DNA of 64,000 nucleotides, taken from assembly GCA_022385755.1 (NCBI GenBank), contig MU278372.1, positions 310,001 to 374,000 of the forward strand, read 5' to 3'. Below are positions 21,302-31,427 of the stretch, piece by piece. Below the pieces are notes generated by a model. It searched no databases and was not told where the DNA came from. It worked only from the letters and a program-made list of their open reading frames with translations. Position numbers and translations under genes: made by a program. Origin of the DNA: Trametopsis cervina (lineage: Eukaryota; Basidiomycota; Agaricomycetes; Polyporales; Irpicaceae). How positions within the stretch are numbered: position 1 is the stretch's first letter; the number at the start of each line of letters is the position of its first letter.

Positions 21302-21377
21302 CCTGACGTAGGTCACATTTCTTAGTAGTGCGACCAACGCTACGAATACAAGGCAAAACTTATGGGCCAGATCCACT

Positions 21378-22042
21378 GGTTTATTCATAAGCCGTTCTGT
21401 TTGGCGCTTTTGGACGGAGTGGCTGACGTCGAAGGATAAGCATACAATGGATATGCATTAGACTGCGTACCTGAGCTTCACCCATATCGACACTCCCATA
21501 TTCAGGTCGAGGCTGCGATGTCTTGAAGGTTGTACTAGAGGGCCCAGTGTGGCCAGGCTCACGAAGGCAGGTCAACGGTCAGATGGGGGTGTTCTCCTTG
21601 CAGGGAGTGCCGTCGACTCGACCGGCATCGTAGAAGGGAAGTGATCCTCAGTTAGCGGGAGGCCGAGACCTGAGAATAAGCATTGAAGTTCCTCATTCGC
21701 GAAGGTTCCAGAGAGGGCGAAGGTGAGAGACTAATGGTAGTAGTGGAGGCACAGAGTCAAGAGACGAGTGAGGGGGTCGTCAGGTAGAAGGAGGCTTTGT
21801 ATGTCACAGTTCAAACCTGAGAATGCATGACCACAAGTGGCGACGCGACGCGACATAGGGGTTGAGTGGTACCGCCACGGTTAGCCACCGCGTGACATCA
21901 TTTTGGCGATTGAATACCGTATGTCTTGTGTATGGACGTCGTGCGGATAATCGCTATAGTAGGCGATGCGAGTTAGCCTCCACCTGGGTGCGTCGTAGTC
22001 GTCTTGTAGCCCATGGAGTATTTCCAGGCTGCTTCAAAAGTC
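21378..22042. repeat. Direct repeat of about 0.7 kb, right copy
   Basis: Partner of 17232-17972, same orientation. The pair encloses the F-box-like gene and the COQ5-cullin relic. Identity by eye is around 80-85 percent with indels. Confidence 0.85.
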
Positions 22043-22267
22043 AGCGAATAACAGTAGGCTACGGACGATCCACTCAACACGTTTCGACGGGATGAGTGCG
22101 CTGAATTCGCTGTCCGGTCCGATGGGGATGCTGCGCTGCGTCCAACATGCTCCAAAGAAGGAGCGCGACCTTCCATATGCAGTAGGCATCTTCGAAGCGT
22201 ACTCCAGTGCCCACTGGCTCCCGGTGGAGAACATCACCAATGACGCAAGCCACCCCTCCACGACCGC

Positions 22268-22275
22268 TATATAAA
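22268..22275 (+). promoter_or_regulatory. TATA box of the 113-residue protein gene
   Basis: TATATAAA lies 80 bp before the ATG at 22355. Confidence 0.6.
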
Positions 22276-22354
22276 CCAGCCACAAAGTCAGCGGTAAAGG
22301 CCATCTCACTCTGAACATATCCAGAACAACCGACCCTTTACCTTACACACTATC

Positions 22355-22756
22355 ATGAGCCAACTTCGTCGCAACGACCTCAGCACACAAAGCGAGGCTA
22401 CCTACACGGACGACACTGGAAAGTTCAAGAAGCCGTTCCAGACCGTCGGCAGACCAGAGGTCACTGACCATGACATCAACGACGAGTACATGCGGAATCC
22501 CCCTAATGTGAGTGGTCAGCCATGGTGTCTCTGAGTATGATGCTGACAATATGAACGTCGGATTTAGAACCAGCCCATCGAGCCGTCCACGGATCGTAAA
22601 AATCCTGGGGCCAAGGAGGGCACGTGGGAAGTAGATGACAGTGCACCTGTGGAAGATGGGGTACTGGGTGAGCCCGGCATAGGGCGATCAAAGAAGGAAC
22701 AGTTGTTGCGGGAGACGATTGAGGAGAACTCACTACACGCAAACAATACTGTATGA
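22355..22756 (+). CDS. Small hydrophilic protein of unknown function (113 aa)
   Basis: Two exons, 22355-22507 and 22568-22756, with the donor GTGAGT and acceptor TTTAG in phase 0. The protein is very polar, with many Asp, Glu, Asn and Lys, no signal peptide and no membrane helix. Motifs seen include TVGRPEVTDHDINDEYMRNPP and PGIGRSKKEQLLRETIEEN. I do not recognise a family; length and composition suggest an intrinsically disordered cytosolic or nuclear protein. A TATA box is well placed upstream. The tail-to-tail neighbour at 22877 is 120 bp away. Confidence 0.6.
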
Positions 22757-22876
22757 GCAGCGAAGGGCATGCCACAAACCGCGATTAACCAAATGTACCA
22801 TTATTCTCTAATCCTCCTGTGTGCGTGTGATGGTGACGAAGTCCCCATATTGCGAGTTATCGATTGAATAGCCATC

Positions 22877-23746
22877 TTATGAACTCTCGTCGTTCCGGAC
22901 AGATTCTGCCTTCGATTCTGCCTTCTCACTGCGCGCCAGCCGTGCCCATTCTGCTCGTCTCTTTCTATTCTCTTCATTGACCTCACGCTCCATCGCCTGC
23001 AGTTTCTCTCGCATTTCTTCCGGTCCGTCCTCCACCCAAGGGTTGTCTCTCTTCAACTTCCATCCAAGCACCTTCTTCACATGTCCGACGTACCCAACCT
23101 CGCTAACGTTACTCCTGGCAATCTTATCCAACTTGATTCGCTCGGGGGAAGCCCGACTGAGCACATGCGCTGGCATGCCCTTGCGTGCACGAATAATGGT
23201 GCGCTTGAGAACTTCGCCACGTTCTTCCCGATGCCTCTCCCGAAGTTTGTTCGCGGCGCGTCTTCGCAGAGCATCAGCGATGCGCGCGAGAAGCTCAGGA
23301 GGGAAAGGGCTATGCAGCCGAGCATTGTCTGCTGCGAACGTAGTTTTTAACCACGCCCTATGCTCCTCAATGATATCCTCTGTTTCTGGTGAGCCCTTTG
23401 TTGCGAGTGACCAAAGCCAGGTCAGTAGAAACATGGACTCACCCCATCCCCGTGAATGACCCCACCATGTGGGTGTGAATGGTTTCTCTTTCATGGTTGG
23501 ATATTCGAAATTCCCTGGCGCGACTTTCGACGCGAGGATTCTCTCAAACAACACTTCACTTTCGATGATATTCTTCAACTCCTTCACGTCAGCGTACTCC
23601 ACGTTGCGCATCTCTCGATGGCGTCTGCGCTTTGCTATCATCATGGTAATGTGTGCGGGTTGCGGCTTGAGGCGGGGGAGAGCATTGTTGTATGGTGTAG
23701 GACGGAAATAGCCTGTGATTATAGGACGGTTGCGGAGACGGTCCAT
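22877..23746 (-). CDS. Basic protein of unknown function, intronless (289 aa)
   Basis: A single open frame of 289 codons, long for this intron-rich region. The N-terminus (RPTPYNNALPRLKPQPAHIT, then a run of MMIAKRRRHREMR) is highly basic and could be a mitochondrial or nuclear targeting region. The centre has a hydrophobic Trp-rich patch (FTPTWWGHSRGWGESMFLLT) and the C-terminal third is a charged helix rich in Arg, Glu and Lys. No enzyme motif is visible. An organellar ribosome- or assembly-associated protein would fit the composition, but that is a guess. The dense charged helix continues to the stop, so the end looks natural. Confidence 0.6.
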   Translation of the reverse strand: MDRLRNRPIITGYFRPTPYNNALPRLKPQPAHITMMIAKRRRHREMRNVEYADVKELKNIIESEVLFERILASKVAPGNFEYPTMKEKPFTPTWWGHSRGWGESMFLLTWLWSLATKGSPETEDIIEEHRAWLKTTFAADNARLHSPFPPELLARIADALRRRAANKLRERHREERGEVLKRTIIRARKGMPAHVLSRASPERIKLDKIARSNVSEVGYVGHVKKVLGWKLKRDNPWVEDGPEEMREKLQAMEREVNEENRKRRAEWARLARSEKAESKAESVRNDESS

Positions 23747-25315
23747 TTCGCGCTGCGTTTAGATATGAGCGACGTAGAAGGGAGATATAAAATAGTAATG
23801 GGAACATGCCTTGGCTTCCAGTATGCTATTTTCCCACTTTATATTTTCTATATGCGCTGCTATCATACGGCTGTAGCGTTCCAGGATAGCTTTCGACCGG
23901 TCATCTCCCCGTCGGGCCAATTGGCATACATCCAAGAGCTACAAAATCCGTCAGACGCGCCGTCGCATACACGAGCTGAGCATACGTACACGTTCTCCCT
24001 TGAGCAATTCGATTTTCGTTTCCTTCGGGCTCGTCAAATGTTGATTCTGCTTAAAATGCCATGTGACGCGCCATCTAATCTTGCGACACGAACCCGCAAC
24101 AATAGCTAGTAAGCTAAAGCATGCTCGAAGGCATCGACCTCTCAGAGGCCGCATGAATCAAAGACGTACCTCAGGGGTAGGGGCTGCTTTCAACATCCCT
24201 CTGTACAGGCTCCATAGCGTCGGCACACGATGGGCGGCCAATTGCCAGAACGGAACGCGGGGTGTCACGCGACGGAGGGGCGAAAGGAGGGAGGCGAGCT
24301 CAGCGCGGCGCGCTTTGGATGATGCAGGCGACACATAGGTGCTGACTGCTTTTAGTTGCATCTGTCAGGAGAAGAAGTCACCAGTCAGCTCAGGCCTGAA
24401 GACAGGTAGGATACGTCGTGTCAGCCACTCTGCCATGGTCGAGGCTGACAGCCTGGATTTGTATCGAGAGTAGAAGCATTGAGACACATACCTGCAGCTC
24501 ACATTCGTCAGATCCAATATCTTTCGAGCGAGATGAGAGTTCGAGCTTCTGCTCGCAGGATGTGAGCGGTGAACTCAATGGATTGTCGGCAGGAGTAATG
24601 CGCGCCTTGAAAATGATCCGCTCGGACTTGTATCCTCAAGTTTCCGGTAACGTTCCCTTCTGCGTTTTTACCTCATCTCATGAATCAGAAAGTTCCTTGC
24701 TCTCAGAACTCTTGAACTCTGTGGATATTGGATAGAAGAGTGCTCGTGCTCGTTGAGGTGTGTCACATGCATTTCGACGTGAGCCTGCGACTCACATGCA
24801 TTTTGTCGCTGGTAGTGTTACTAGACCTGTTTTGACTGATTCTCCGCAGAGTCGTTTGGCGGCTTACAGACCCGTTGAACGACGACGATTTGGTCAGCCC
24901 CTAATGTACCATGCCTAGGTACGACACCCGTCATCCCTGTGTCTCGTAAGACCTACTGTACGGAAGATGTTTCGTCACAATGCCAAGCATACAAGCGCTA
25001 TCTGGCACTTAGAGAATGAACGATACACGGAGATTACTGTAGACGGGTATCGACGTTTGGCCGTTTAATAAGCGGATGCGCAACGGTCATCTTGCGCCGG
25101 CCATTGGGATGATGATGGATGCATGGCCAGTGCACCAGAGGGCTTACCAACGTTACACCAGGTGCGCCATTCCCGATGCGCGGAATACATGTCAGTGGAT
25201 TTAAGTTCGCCTGTGCTGCGGAAGGAGATATGTTAGTTGATCGCTGCTTTCACAGGTTGTCAACATGCTAGGTCTGGGTAAACAAACGAGGCCTCAATAT
25301 CGAGATATTGAAAGC
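23747..25315. other. No gene; contains the start of duplication unit A
   Basis: From about 24010 the sequence matches 31428-32125 collinearly, for example AAAATGCCATGTGACGCGCC and a GGCGACACATAGGTGCTGAC-like stretch. From about 24770 onward it is unique. No conserved coding frame was found. Confidence 0.5.
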
Positions 25316-25322
25316 TATAAAA
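25316..25322 (+). promoter_or_regulatory. TATA box of the glutathione S-transferase gene
   Basis: TATAAAA lies 76 bp before the ATG at 25398, in sequence not shared with duplication unit B. Confidence 0.65.
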
Positions 25323-25397
25323 GCTCGTCGTGCTTTTCTCCAGACGCTAATCCGCCGGCCCTCGAAGTCCGCTGAAACCCTTTACACTGAACAGAAC

Positions 25398-26336
25398 ATG
25401 TCGCACGGCAAGCAGTTCACTCTCTATACCCATGATCGCGGCCCCAATGGATGGTAAAGACAGGCGTAACGTTTGTTATCACTGTAGCTGATGTTTAGTA
25501 ACACAGGAAAGTCGCTATGGTTCTAGAGGAGCTCGGCTTAACGTTCGAGGAAATATTCCTTGACTTCAACAAGGGCGAGCATAAGGATTCTGTGCACACC
25601 AAGCACAACCCAAACGGTCGTGTTCCGACCATTATTGACCACGCAAACAACGATTTCGTTCTGTGGTATGTGCTATGACGCAGACTTTCGGTTCCTGCTA
25701 AGCACCATAATCCCCGTTCATAGGGAATCCTGTGCCATCCTTTTTTATCTTGTTGAGAAATACGACACCGAGCGCAAGATCTCGGTTGAAGACTTCGGTG
25801 ACAAAATGGTTGAGCAACAGTGGTTGTTTTATCAGGCCTCCGGTCAGGGGTAAGCTCTACTTGCATGTGTCAGTTATGTTGGCAAGCTCACGCAGCTCTA
25901 GCCCTTACTTCGGCCAAGTGACATGGTTTAGATATATAGCTCCCCCTCCACGCCTTCCCGAGGTTATCGGGCGGTACGAGAAGGAGATTCTCCGTGTCTT
26001 TGGTGTTCTGGATGGCGTTTTGTCCAAGCAAGAATGGCTAGTCGGAAACAAGTGTACTATCGCCGATATCTCTTTCATAATGTAAGCTCATTGACCCTCC
26101 GTGTGCTGTCGTCCAGCTCACTCGTCAAATAGGTGGAATCTCATTGCGCTAAGTCTCTTCAAAGAGGACAACGAATTCAACTTCGAGAAAGACTTTCCTG
26201 CTCTTGCCGAGTGGGTCCTCTCCCTAGGTGTCTCTGGCACGTTGCTAATTTTGCGTTCAGGTGGCATAAGAAAGTCGTCAGTAGGCCCGCTGTAGCGCAT
26301 ACTGTTGCCAGATGGGCTGCTAGAGCGACATCTTAA
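25398..26336 (+). CDS. Glutathione S-transferase, Ure2p-like (224 aa)
   Basis: Six exons: 25398-25453, 25507-25665, 25724-25849, 25902-26081, 26133-26210, 26261-26336. The N-terminal thioredoxin-like GST domain reads FTLYTHDRGPNGWKVAMVLEE, with NPNGRVPTIIDHANNDFVLWESCAI giving the cis-Pro and the glutathione-binding E-S pair. The C-terminal all-helical domain has YFGQVTWFRYIAPPPRLPEV and the helix-capping GNKCTIADISFIM. This arrangement is that of the fungal Ure2p/GTT-like class, which conjugates glutathione to electrophiles or reduces peroxides in the cytosol; such genes are expanded in wood- and litter-decaying basidiomycetes. It lies only in unit A of the 24-37 kb duplication, so it was inserted into A or lost from B. 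Length is normal. Confidence 0.93.
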
Positions 26337-26480
26337 GCACAACATTCTCGGATGTTGGCCCATTTTGTCCTTTCTCGTATTCAAGCGCGCTATTGTCATT
26401 AGGTTGTTCAGGATTCGTTTATTATTAGTCTCTGAGTCAGCCCAATGTCGATATCAAGACCTAGGACGGCACTGGAGACT

Positions 26481-26577
26481 TGCGACTGAAGAGGCTGACC
26501 GCAACTGAAAAGGCTGACCGTAGCTGAAAACGCTGAACGCAGCTGAAGAGTCTGACTGCAACTGAAGGGGCTGACCG
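26481..26577 (+). repeat. Short tandem repeat, five units of about 20 bp
   Basis: Units of the form GGCTGACCGCAACTGAAAA follow each other with substitutions. The corresponding place in unit B (about 32365-32395) has only about one and a half units, so the array expanded or shrank after the duplication. Confidence 0.8.
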
Positions 26578-27099
26578 GCCCCCCGTCACTTGTCGTGGAG
26601 GGAACTTGCTACCGTCCAGATTGCAATCCGGCATGTCGCTCGCCATCCCATGTGGCTGGCAGTTTTTGGCCTACCTCCCATCCTAGGAGGCTTTCGCTCT
26701 CCTCTAAGTTCAATGCCCACACCTCGTCAGCTTGTCTTTCATCTACCATTACCACCGCCCGGTCACATACTCCCCCCTCTCACTTCCCTCTGCGCGTCAG
26801 AGGGCATCCAAGTCGGTGACCTTTCCACCACCCCTCCAACCTATCATCGAGCTCCTTCTCAACAGCTTCCCCAAAAGTTACCATTGAGGACTGCAAGAGC
26901 AGCCATCGCTACTCAGTCGCTGTACGCCTACGCAGTTTCTCATACGATGTTAGCTACTCATAGCCTTATCATTCTCCTTCCGCAACTACGATGGTCACGG
27001 CGTAGGTCTCGCACACACAATCGTCGCGAGCATACTTTATCACGTCTACCGCACGGTATGATGGACGTTTAGGTCCATACCTGTGAGTAGCTCCCCGCG

Positions 27100-27640
27100 C
27101 GTCGAGTTCACGGATGACACACAGTGATTAATGTACGCCAATATCAAGTACTGGCATATTCTAAGGCATCCTATGTTCTGTTCTCCGCCATCTGTCAACA
27201 ACACTATCCTTCCTGTCACTGTCAGCCACCTCAAGTCGCACAATAGGCGGCAAACACACTTAATGAACGGAGAGTCTCGTCCATCATGGTCGGCCTCAGC
27301 AACCCAATGTGTCCTTAACGAGGCTAGTCTCTGTCATCCTCTCAAACCCACCAATGGCTATGCGCGTTCATTGTCAACCTTTCTGATCCGCTGTGCGACC
27401 GGTGACCGTAAACGCTACATCACTGTTTCAGGTACTTGGGCCGCAATTCGAACCTCCATTGTGCCATACTCACTGCTATGGACTTGGTATCGCTTCTCAG
27501 ATGGTTATTGGATGTTTTGGGGCCGTGGAGCCATTTCCATTTATGGCTGAGCTCGCCTTTGTGGCGTCAGTCCCGGTTCTCAGCAACCTCCCACACCATG
27601 AGTCACCGGCTGTGACACGGGCTTTTTCCCATCAAGGGGA
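27100..27640 (-). repeat. Dispersed repeat, inverted copy of 12.2-12.8 and 15.3-15.9 kb sequence
   Basis: Read on the minus strand, it matches the 5' non-coding part of the IFI6/ISG12-like duplications. Matches include TGTCAGCCACCTCAAGTC, GGTCGGCCTCAGCAA, CAATGGCTATGCGCGTTC, CTGATCCGCTGTGCGACCG and, further on, TTTCCATTTATGGCTGAGCTCGC. A remnant lies near 33178-33230. No terminal repeats or coding frame were identified. Confidence 0.7.
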
Positions 27641-28654
27641 TTGAAGTACTATCAATTCCTCCGCCGGTAGTAGTCGTACTGAAACTATATGTGCTGAATT
27701 TGACCGCCGATGGCGCGGCCAACTCCTCGGCGAGAAGACCTGAACGCACGGAGGCATGCCAATATAAATCGCCACCACCGTCCGGTACGCTCTGCTATGA
27801 TAAGGCCATATGCAGCAGTTTCCAAAACGCACGCGATACTGCAATCCGAAATGACTGAACATGAAACCAGGACGCGAGCATGAATACAAATACAAATAAA
27901 AGGCACAGACGAAACGCCACCTCAAACCCGAACGAAACCTCCCGGCGCTCATGGCCTCAATTCTCCGCGGCTTAATACTTTATCATCCCTATGATTGTCA
28001 CTTGGCATTTCAGAGCTTGTTCATCGGCTTACTTCGTGTCGGTCCAAAGCTCGACGTTGGTACAAAATCGCATTGCGTAATACCGCCATTGGCCGATCGG
28101 ATCAAACACCTGGCGCTGCGTTGGGCGGTCAACGTTGAACGGCCTTTGCTGTTCGTCGACTCACACGATACCGGAAGAGCTCGCGGCAAACTTTCGCCAT
28201 CATAGAGGCGTTCATCAGGGTACTTCGGGGATTTTTGACCAGGTACGTAGGCTTGGCATTATCAACAGAGAATTCCGACACAGGACCAAGGTCCGAATGA
28301 AACAGCCACAGCTGACATGTTGGCAGATCATGAATCTGTCACGCACACCTTTGCTTTTCACGGTGAGCCGCCCTCGGGAACGATGAACAGAACGCGACAA
28401 TCTGAAGATCGAACGAAAGATGCAGTCCAGTCCTGGTGTTTCATCGGCGTTCCACCATAAACGGACTTGTAACCTCACGAAACGCCAGCGGGACGCTGGA
28501 CCAGGAATCCTTAAAAGCGGGGCGGCGATGTCCATGGTTCTGCATACTCTGGCAGTATCACCACCGTTCTCCTTTGACGACTCGTTTTCCTCTCTTCGAC
28601 TATACACATAACTCTTTTTCTTCTAATCTTTTCATCAGCTTCCCTTATTTCACA

Positions 28655-29623
28655 ATGCTTTCTTTCACGGTTGTCCTCACGGCCCTCCTCGCCGCCACTT
28701 CTTCCTTCGCTGCGCCTCTGAACTCGACGTTGCATTCGTACGGAAAGCGAGACGCAGTCTGCGGATCCGACTTCCGATCACTCGTCGACTCCAGCTCCTG
28801 CTTGCCCAACCACTCCGCGTTCACCCTGACCCCTCCGTCTACCATAACCAAGGTTGCAGTGACAGTACGTGTCATCGCCATTATTGCATAGACTAATTGA
28901 CTCAAAGAAAACCAGGGTACCCAAGTGCCTGCCGACGCTCAATGTGGTAAGTGTTCATTTCTTGTTCCGTGTATCACCCGCAGTTTGGACTGATTGCGGC
29001 ACACTACTGAAGATCACACCGTCGAAATCCAATTGCTGGACACCGTAGCCAAGAAATCTGGGCTGTGTGCCCTGATCACAGCTCTCACAGCAGCGGACCC
29101 CAAGTCGAAGAAGGCAGACCTTCTTGCGCCTGCATCCGTTACCATCAGCGCACTCGCCAACTTGAACTTCCTAGACAAGACTGTGAACAACAAGGTACGT
29201 GCCTCCTTTCCACCCCGTATCACACTCGTATTAACGTAGCGGTTTGCTCTTGCAGAAGAAGAGTGTTGTCCAGAAATCGCTCAGCGGTTCGGCGCAGAAA
29301 CAGACAGACGTGGATAAGGCAGTAGGAAACTACCTGGCCCTAGTGGCGACAGCCTCGCGGGGGGTCGCAACCCAACTCGACGCGAACATCGCAACCATAA
29401 AGGCCAGAGCAGCTAGCGTTCTTGCGACCCTGCCAGACGGCAAGACGAGCCGTGACAAGGCCACTGTTGTCAAGAGGGACCTGAAGGAAGCACTGGTGAG
29501 TGTCCAACCAAAATTTCTGCAATACCCTTGTTCTTAATCATGCATGTGCAGGCCGATTTTAAGGCTACGGTCAGTGTGTCGGCTGCGTGGAACAAGGTCC
29601 TTGCCGATGCTCCCCACTCATAA
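28655..29623 (+). CDS. Secreted protein of unknown family, copy A (244 aa)
   Basis: Five exons: 28655-28864, 28916-28946, 29013-29194, 29256-29495, 29552-29623. The N-terminus is a classic signal peptide (MLSFTVVLTALLAATSSFAAP) followed by a Kex2-type dibasic site (YGKRDAVCG). The mature part is helical, with few Cys (near residues 36, 48 and 80) and Ala/Lys/Leu-rich heptads such as KKADLLAPASVTISALANL and DANIATIKARAASVLATL. I do not recognise a family. The paralogue at 34264 has the same five exons with identical lengths for the first four, so the pair arose with the segmental duplication. A TTAAAAG element lies 138 bp before the ATG, where copy B has TATAAG. A secreted effector or wall-associated role is inference only. 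Confidence 0.8.
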
Positions 29624-31427
29624 GATATTAAGTTCTGAGTTCATGTAGTATTAGTCGCATGCATAATGGGAGATTCTACAGTCGTCATTTTGCTGCTGGT
29701 GTGATATAGCACCTCGCTCTCAAGGAATACGAAGACCCGAAGGAAAGACAATACGAGACGGTCTTAACACCACTGAGGCTTCCCCCGGAGCCACATATTT
29801 CGGCATGGCCAATCGTCGGTCTGCCAAACAAGGTGGATCGATTTCAGCTTTTGTAAGATGTGGTTGGAGCAACCGCACGAAAGAGCACCGTTAGGCGTGA
29901 CTTGACGGCGGTAGAGCTATTGACCACGAGACGGCTGGCTTCGTCGACCTACGACTTCGCATGAAAGGCGGGAGTTCGTGTTCGATGTTCGACTGAACAC
30001 TCATCTATGGTAAAGTGGCGTACTCCAAACTCGAGCACGTATATTGAGTTGTTCACCATCTTCAGTGGATCAATTGAAAGGTTGTAGGTGGAAGTGTCCA
30101 CCGAAAGCGATTTTAGGGGATAGGCAACTTATTGCAGTATGGTTTATCAGCTGAAGGCCGAGCATTGAAGACAAGTTGAGAATCTCTGCTGATCCATGGA
30201 CTGGACTTCCTATTTTCAGAACCTTTCCAAAGGGTATTGATTTCTTCCGAGTGTCCATGGGCTTCGACGTCGGCGCCACAAAGAAGCCTATGTTGGACCG
30301 GCGATCGTCAAGAAGGGGTTGAATGCCCAAAACGTGAATTTGCCTTTGTGGAGAGGCTTCTGTTTTATATAGGGGAAAGTGACGTACGTGTGTTGGCGTT
30401 TGTCATCTTTTGATCTTGAGGAGGTCATGAACCAAGATGACGACCGTGTCCGGACCGAGGATCGAATGAGGCTGACCGCAAGTGCAAGACTCTTCGCCGC
30501 TTGAGGGTTCTAGATCCGATCGTGTTTCCGGATAGCTGACTCTAGATGTCACAGCAGCGAGCTTAATATTGTCTCAGAGACAGAGAGCAAGAGGGAAGGC
30601 GACCGGTGAACTGACAGCTTGCAATGACCTGAAATGACACCGCCGCGACCTCGATAGGTTTCTTCGTCCGCACAGGGTGACCTAGAAAGGACAAAGGTTG
30701 ACAGCGTCGAACGAACGAACTTACTCACCTACTAGCAACGCGGCCGACTTGCTCCGCGCGGGAACAGCAGCGGTCTTTCGAGTTGCTGACGACGTCCTCT
30801 GGGAGCAGACCTAGGTTTTGTCCCCGCTGGGGAAGAGAGGAGCGAACAAGCTTGGCGGAACGATGAGCTTGAGGTCGTATACAGCCTGAAATAAGCGAGA
30901 GGCTTGAGACGGCGGGGGTTGGGGCATCAACGGCTTGAAGGGATGGATGAGACGAGGAAGAACTCAACGAGGGGACTGGCTGGGGGTGATGGGCAGCCTA
31001 TGGCGGAGCTTGAGGCAGTAGGGGCTCAAGGCATCGAAAGCTAGATCTGCGAATAACGCACAACCGGTGGTGACGGTGGTCGTGATCGCAGCGGAGGAGG
31101 AGGTGGCCGTGGTGGTGATTGTGGAGGGGCGAAACCAACCAATGCTTCCCCCCAAAGACGAACGCGGCCTTCTTATATACAGCCCAGTCAGCCTCTCTTG
31201 CCTTCGATGTCATCCCGTCGGCGCCACATCGAAGCAGGAAGTCACAACGCGAGGCCGAAAGTGGAAACTATCCGGATACGGGCACGCGACGCGACGCGTC
31301 GCTGCGTTGCTGTAGGTTATTTGGTTGACACACAGATGTGACATGCCAGCCACATCCTGGGATTAAGGAGGCGTGCCAGCTGTGGAAGCTGACTAGGAGG
31401 AAGAAGTGCCCCCTTAAGCAATTCCAA
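29624..31427. other. Duplicated non-coding stretch, no gene seen
   Basis: Most of it has a counterpart in unit B (36190-37520). A well-conserved block (31070-31330 with 37280-37520) contains a TTATATA motif, and the nearby frames are not preserved between copies, so it may be a conserved promoter or non-coding transcript rather than a gene. Confidence 0.45.

Larger units (their letters stand above)
26337..28654. other. Intergenic between GST and secreted-protein gene A
   Basis: About 2.3 kb without a supportable gene. It holds the 20-bp tandem repeat, a block shared with unit B (26580-27060), an inverted dispersed repeat and the promoter region of secreted-protein gene A. Open frames here are Ser/Pro/Arg-rich and not conserved between the two units. 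Confidence 0.5.
24010..31340. repeat. Tandem segmental duplication of about 6-7 kb, unit A
   Basis: Collinear with unit B (31428-37520) through many blocks: 24010-24770 with 31428-32130; 26400-27060 with 32280-33145; 27590-29640 with 33230-35255; 30060-30560 with 36190-36680; 31070-31330 with 37280-37520. Identity varies from about 70 to 90 percent by eye. Unit A alone has the GST gene segment (about 24770-26400) and most of an inverted dispersed repeat (27100-27640). Each unit contains one secreted-protein gene. Confidence 0.85.

Noticed and set aside
17232..22042. LTR retrotransposon with 0.7-kb LTRs
   Set aside because: The direct repeats lack TG..CA ends, no primer-binding site or polypurine tract was seen and the interior has no gag or pol, only host-like genes.
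27950..28205. Possible small gene upstream of secreted-protein copy A
   Set aside because: The frame is not preserved in the matching part of unit B, so it has no sign of selection.
30725..31213. Possible minus-strand gene downstream of the TATA-like motif at about 31170
   Set aside because: The translations in the two duplication units diverge quickly and are interrupted differently; only the DNA block near the TATA motif is conserved.
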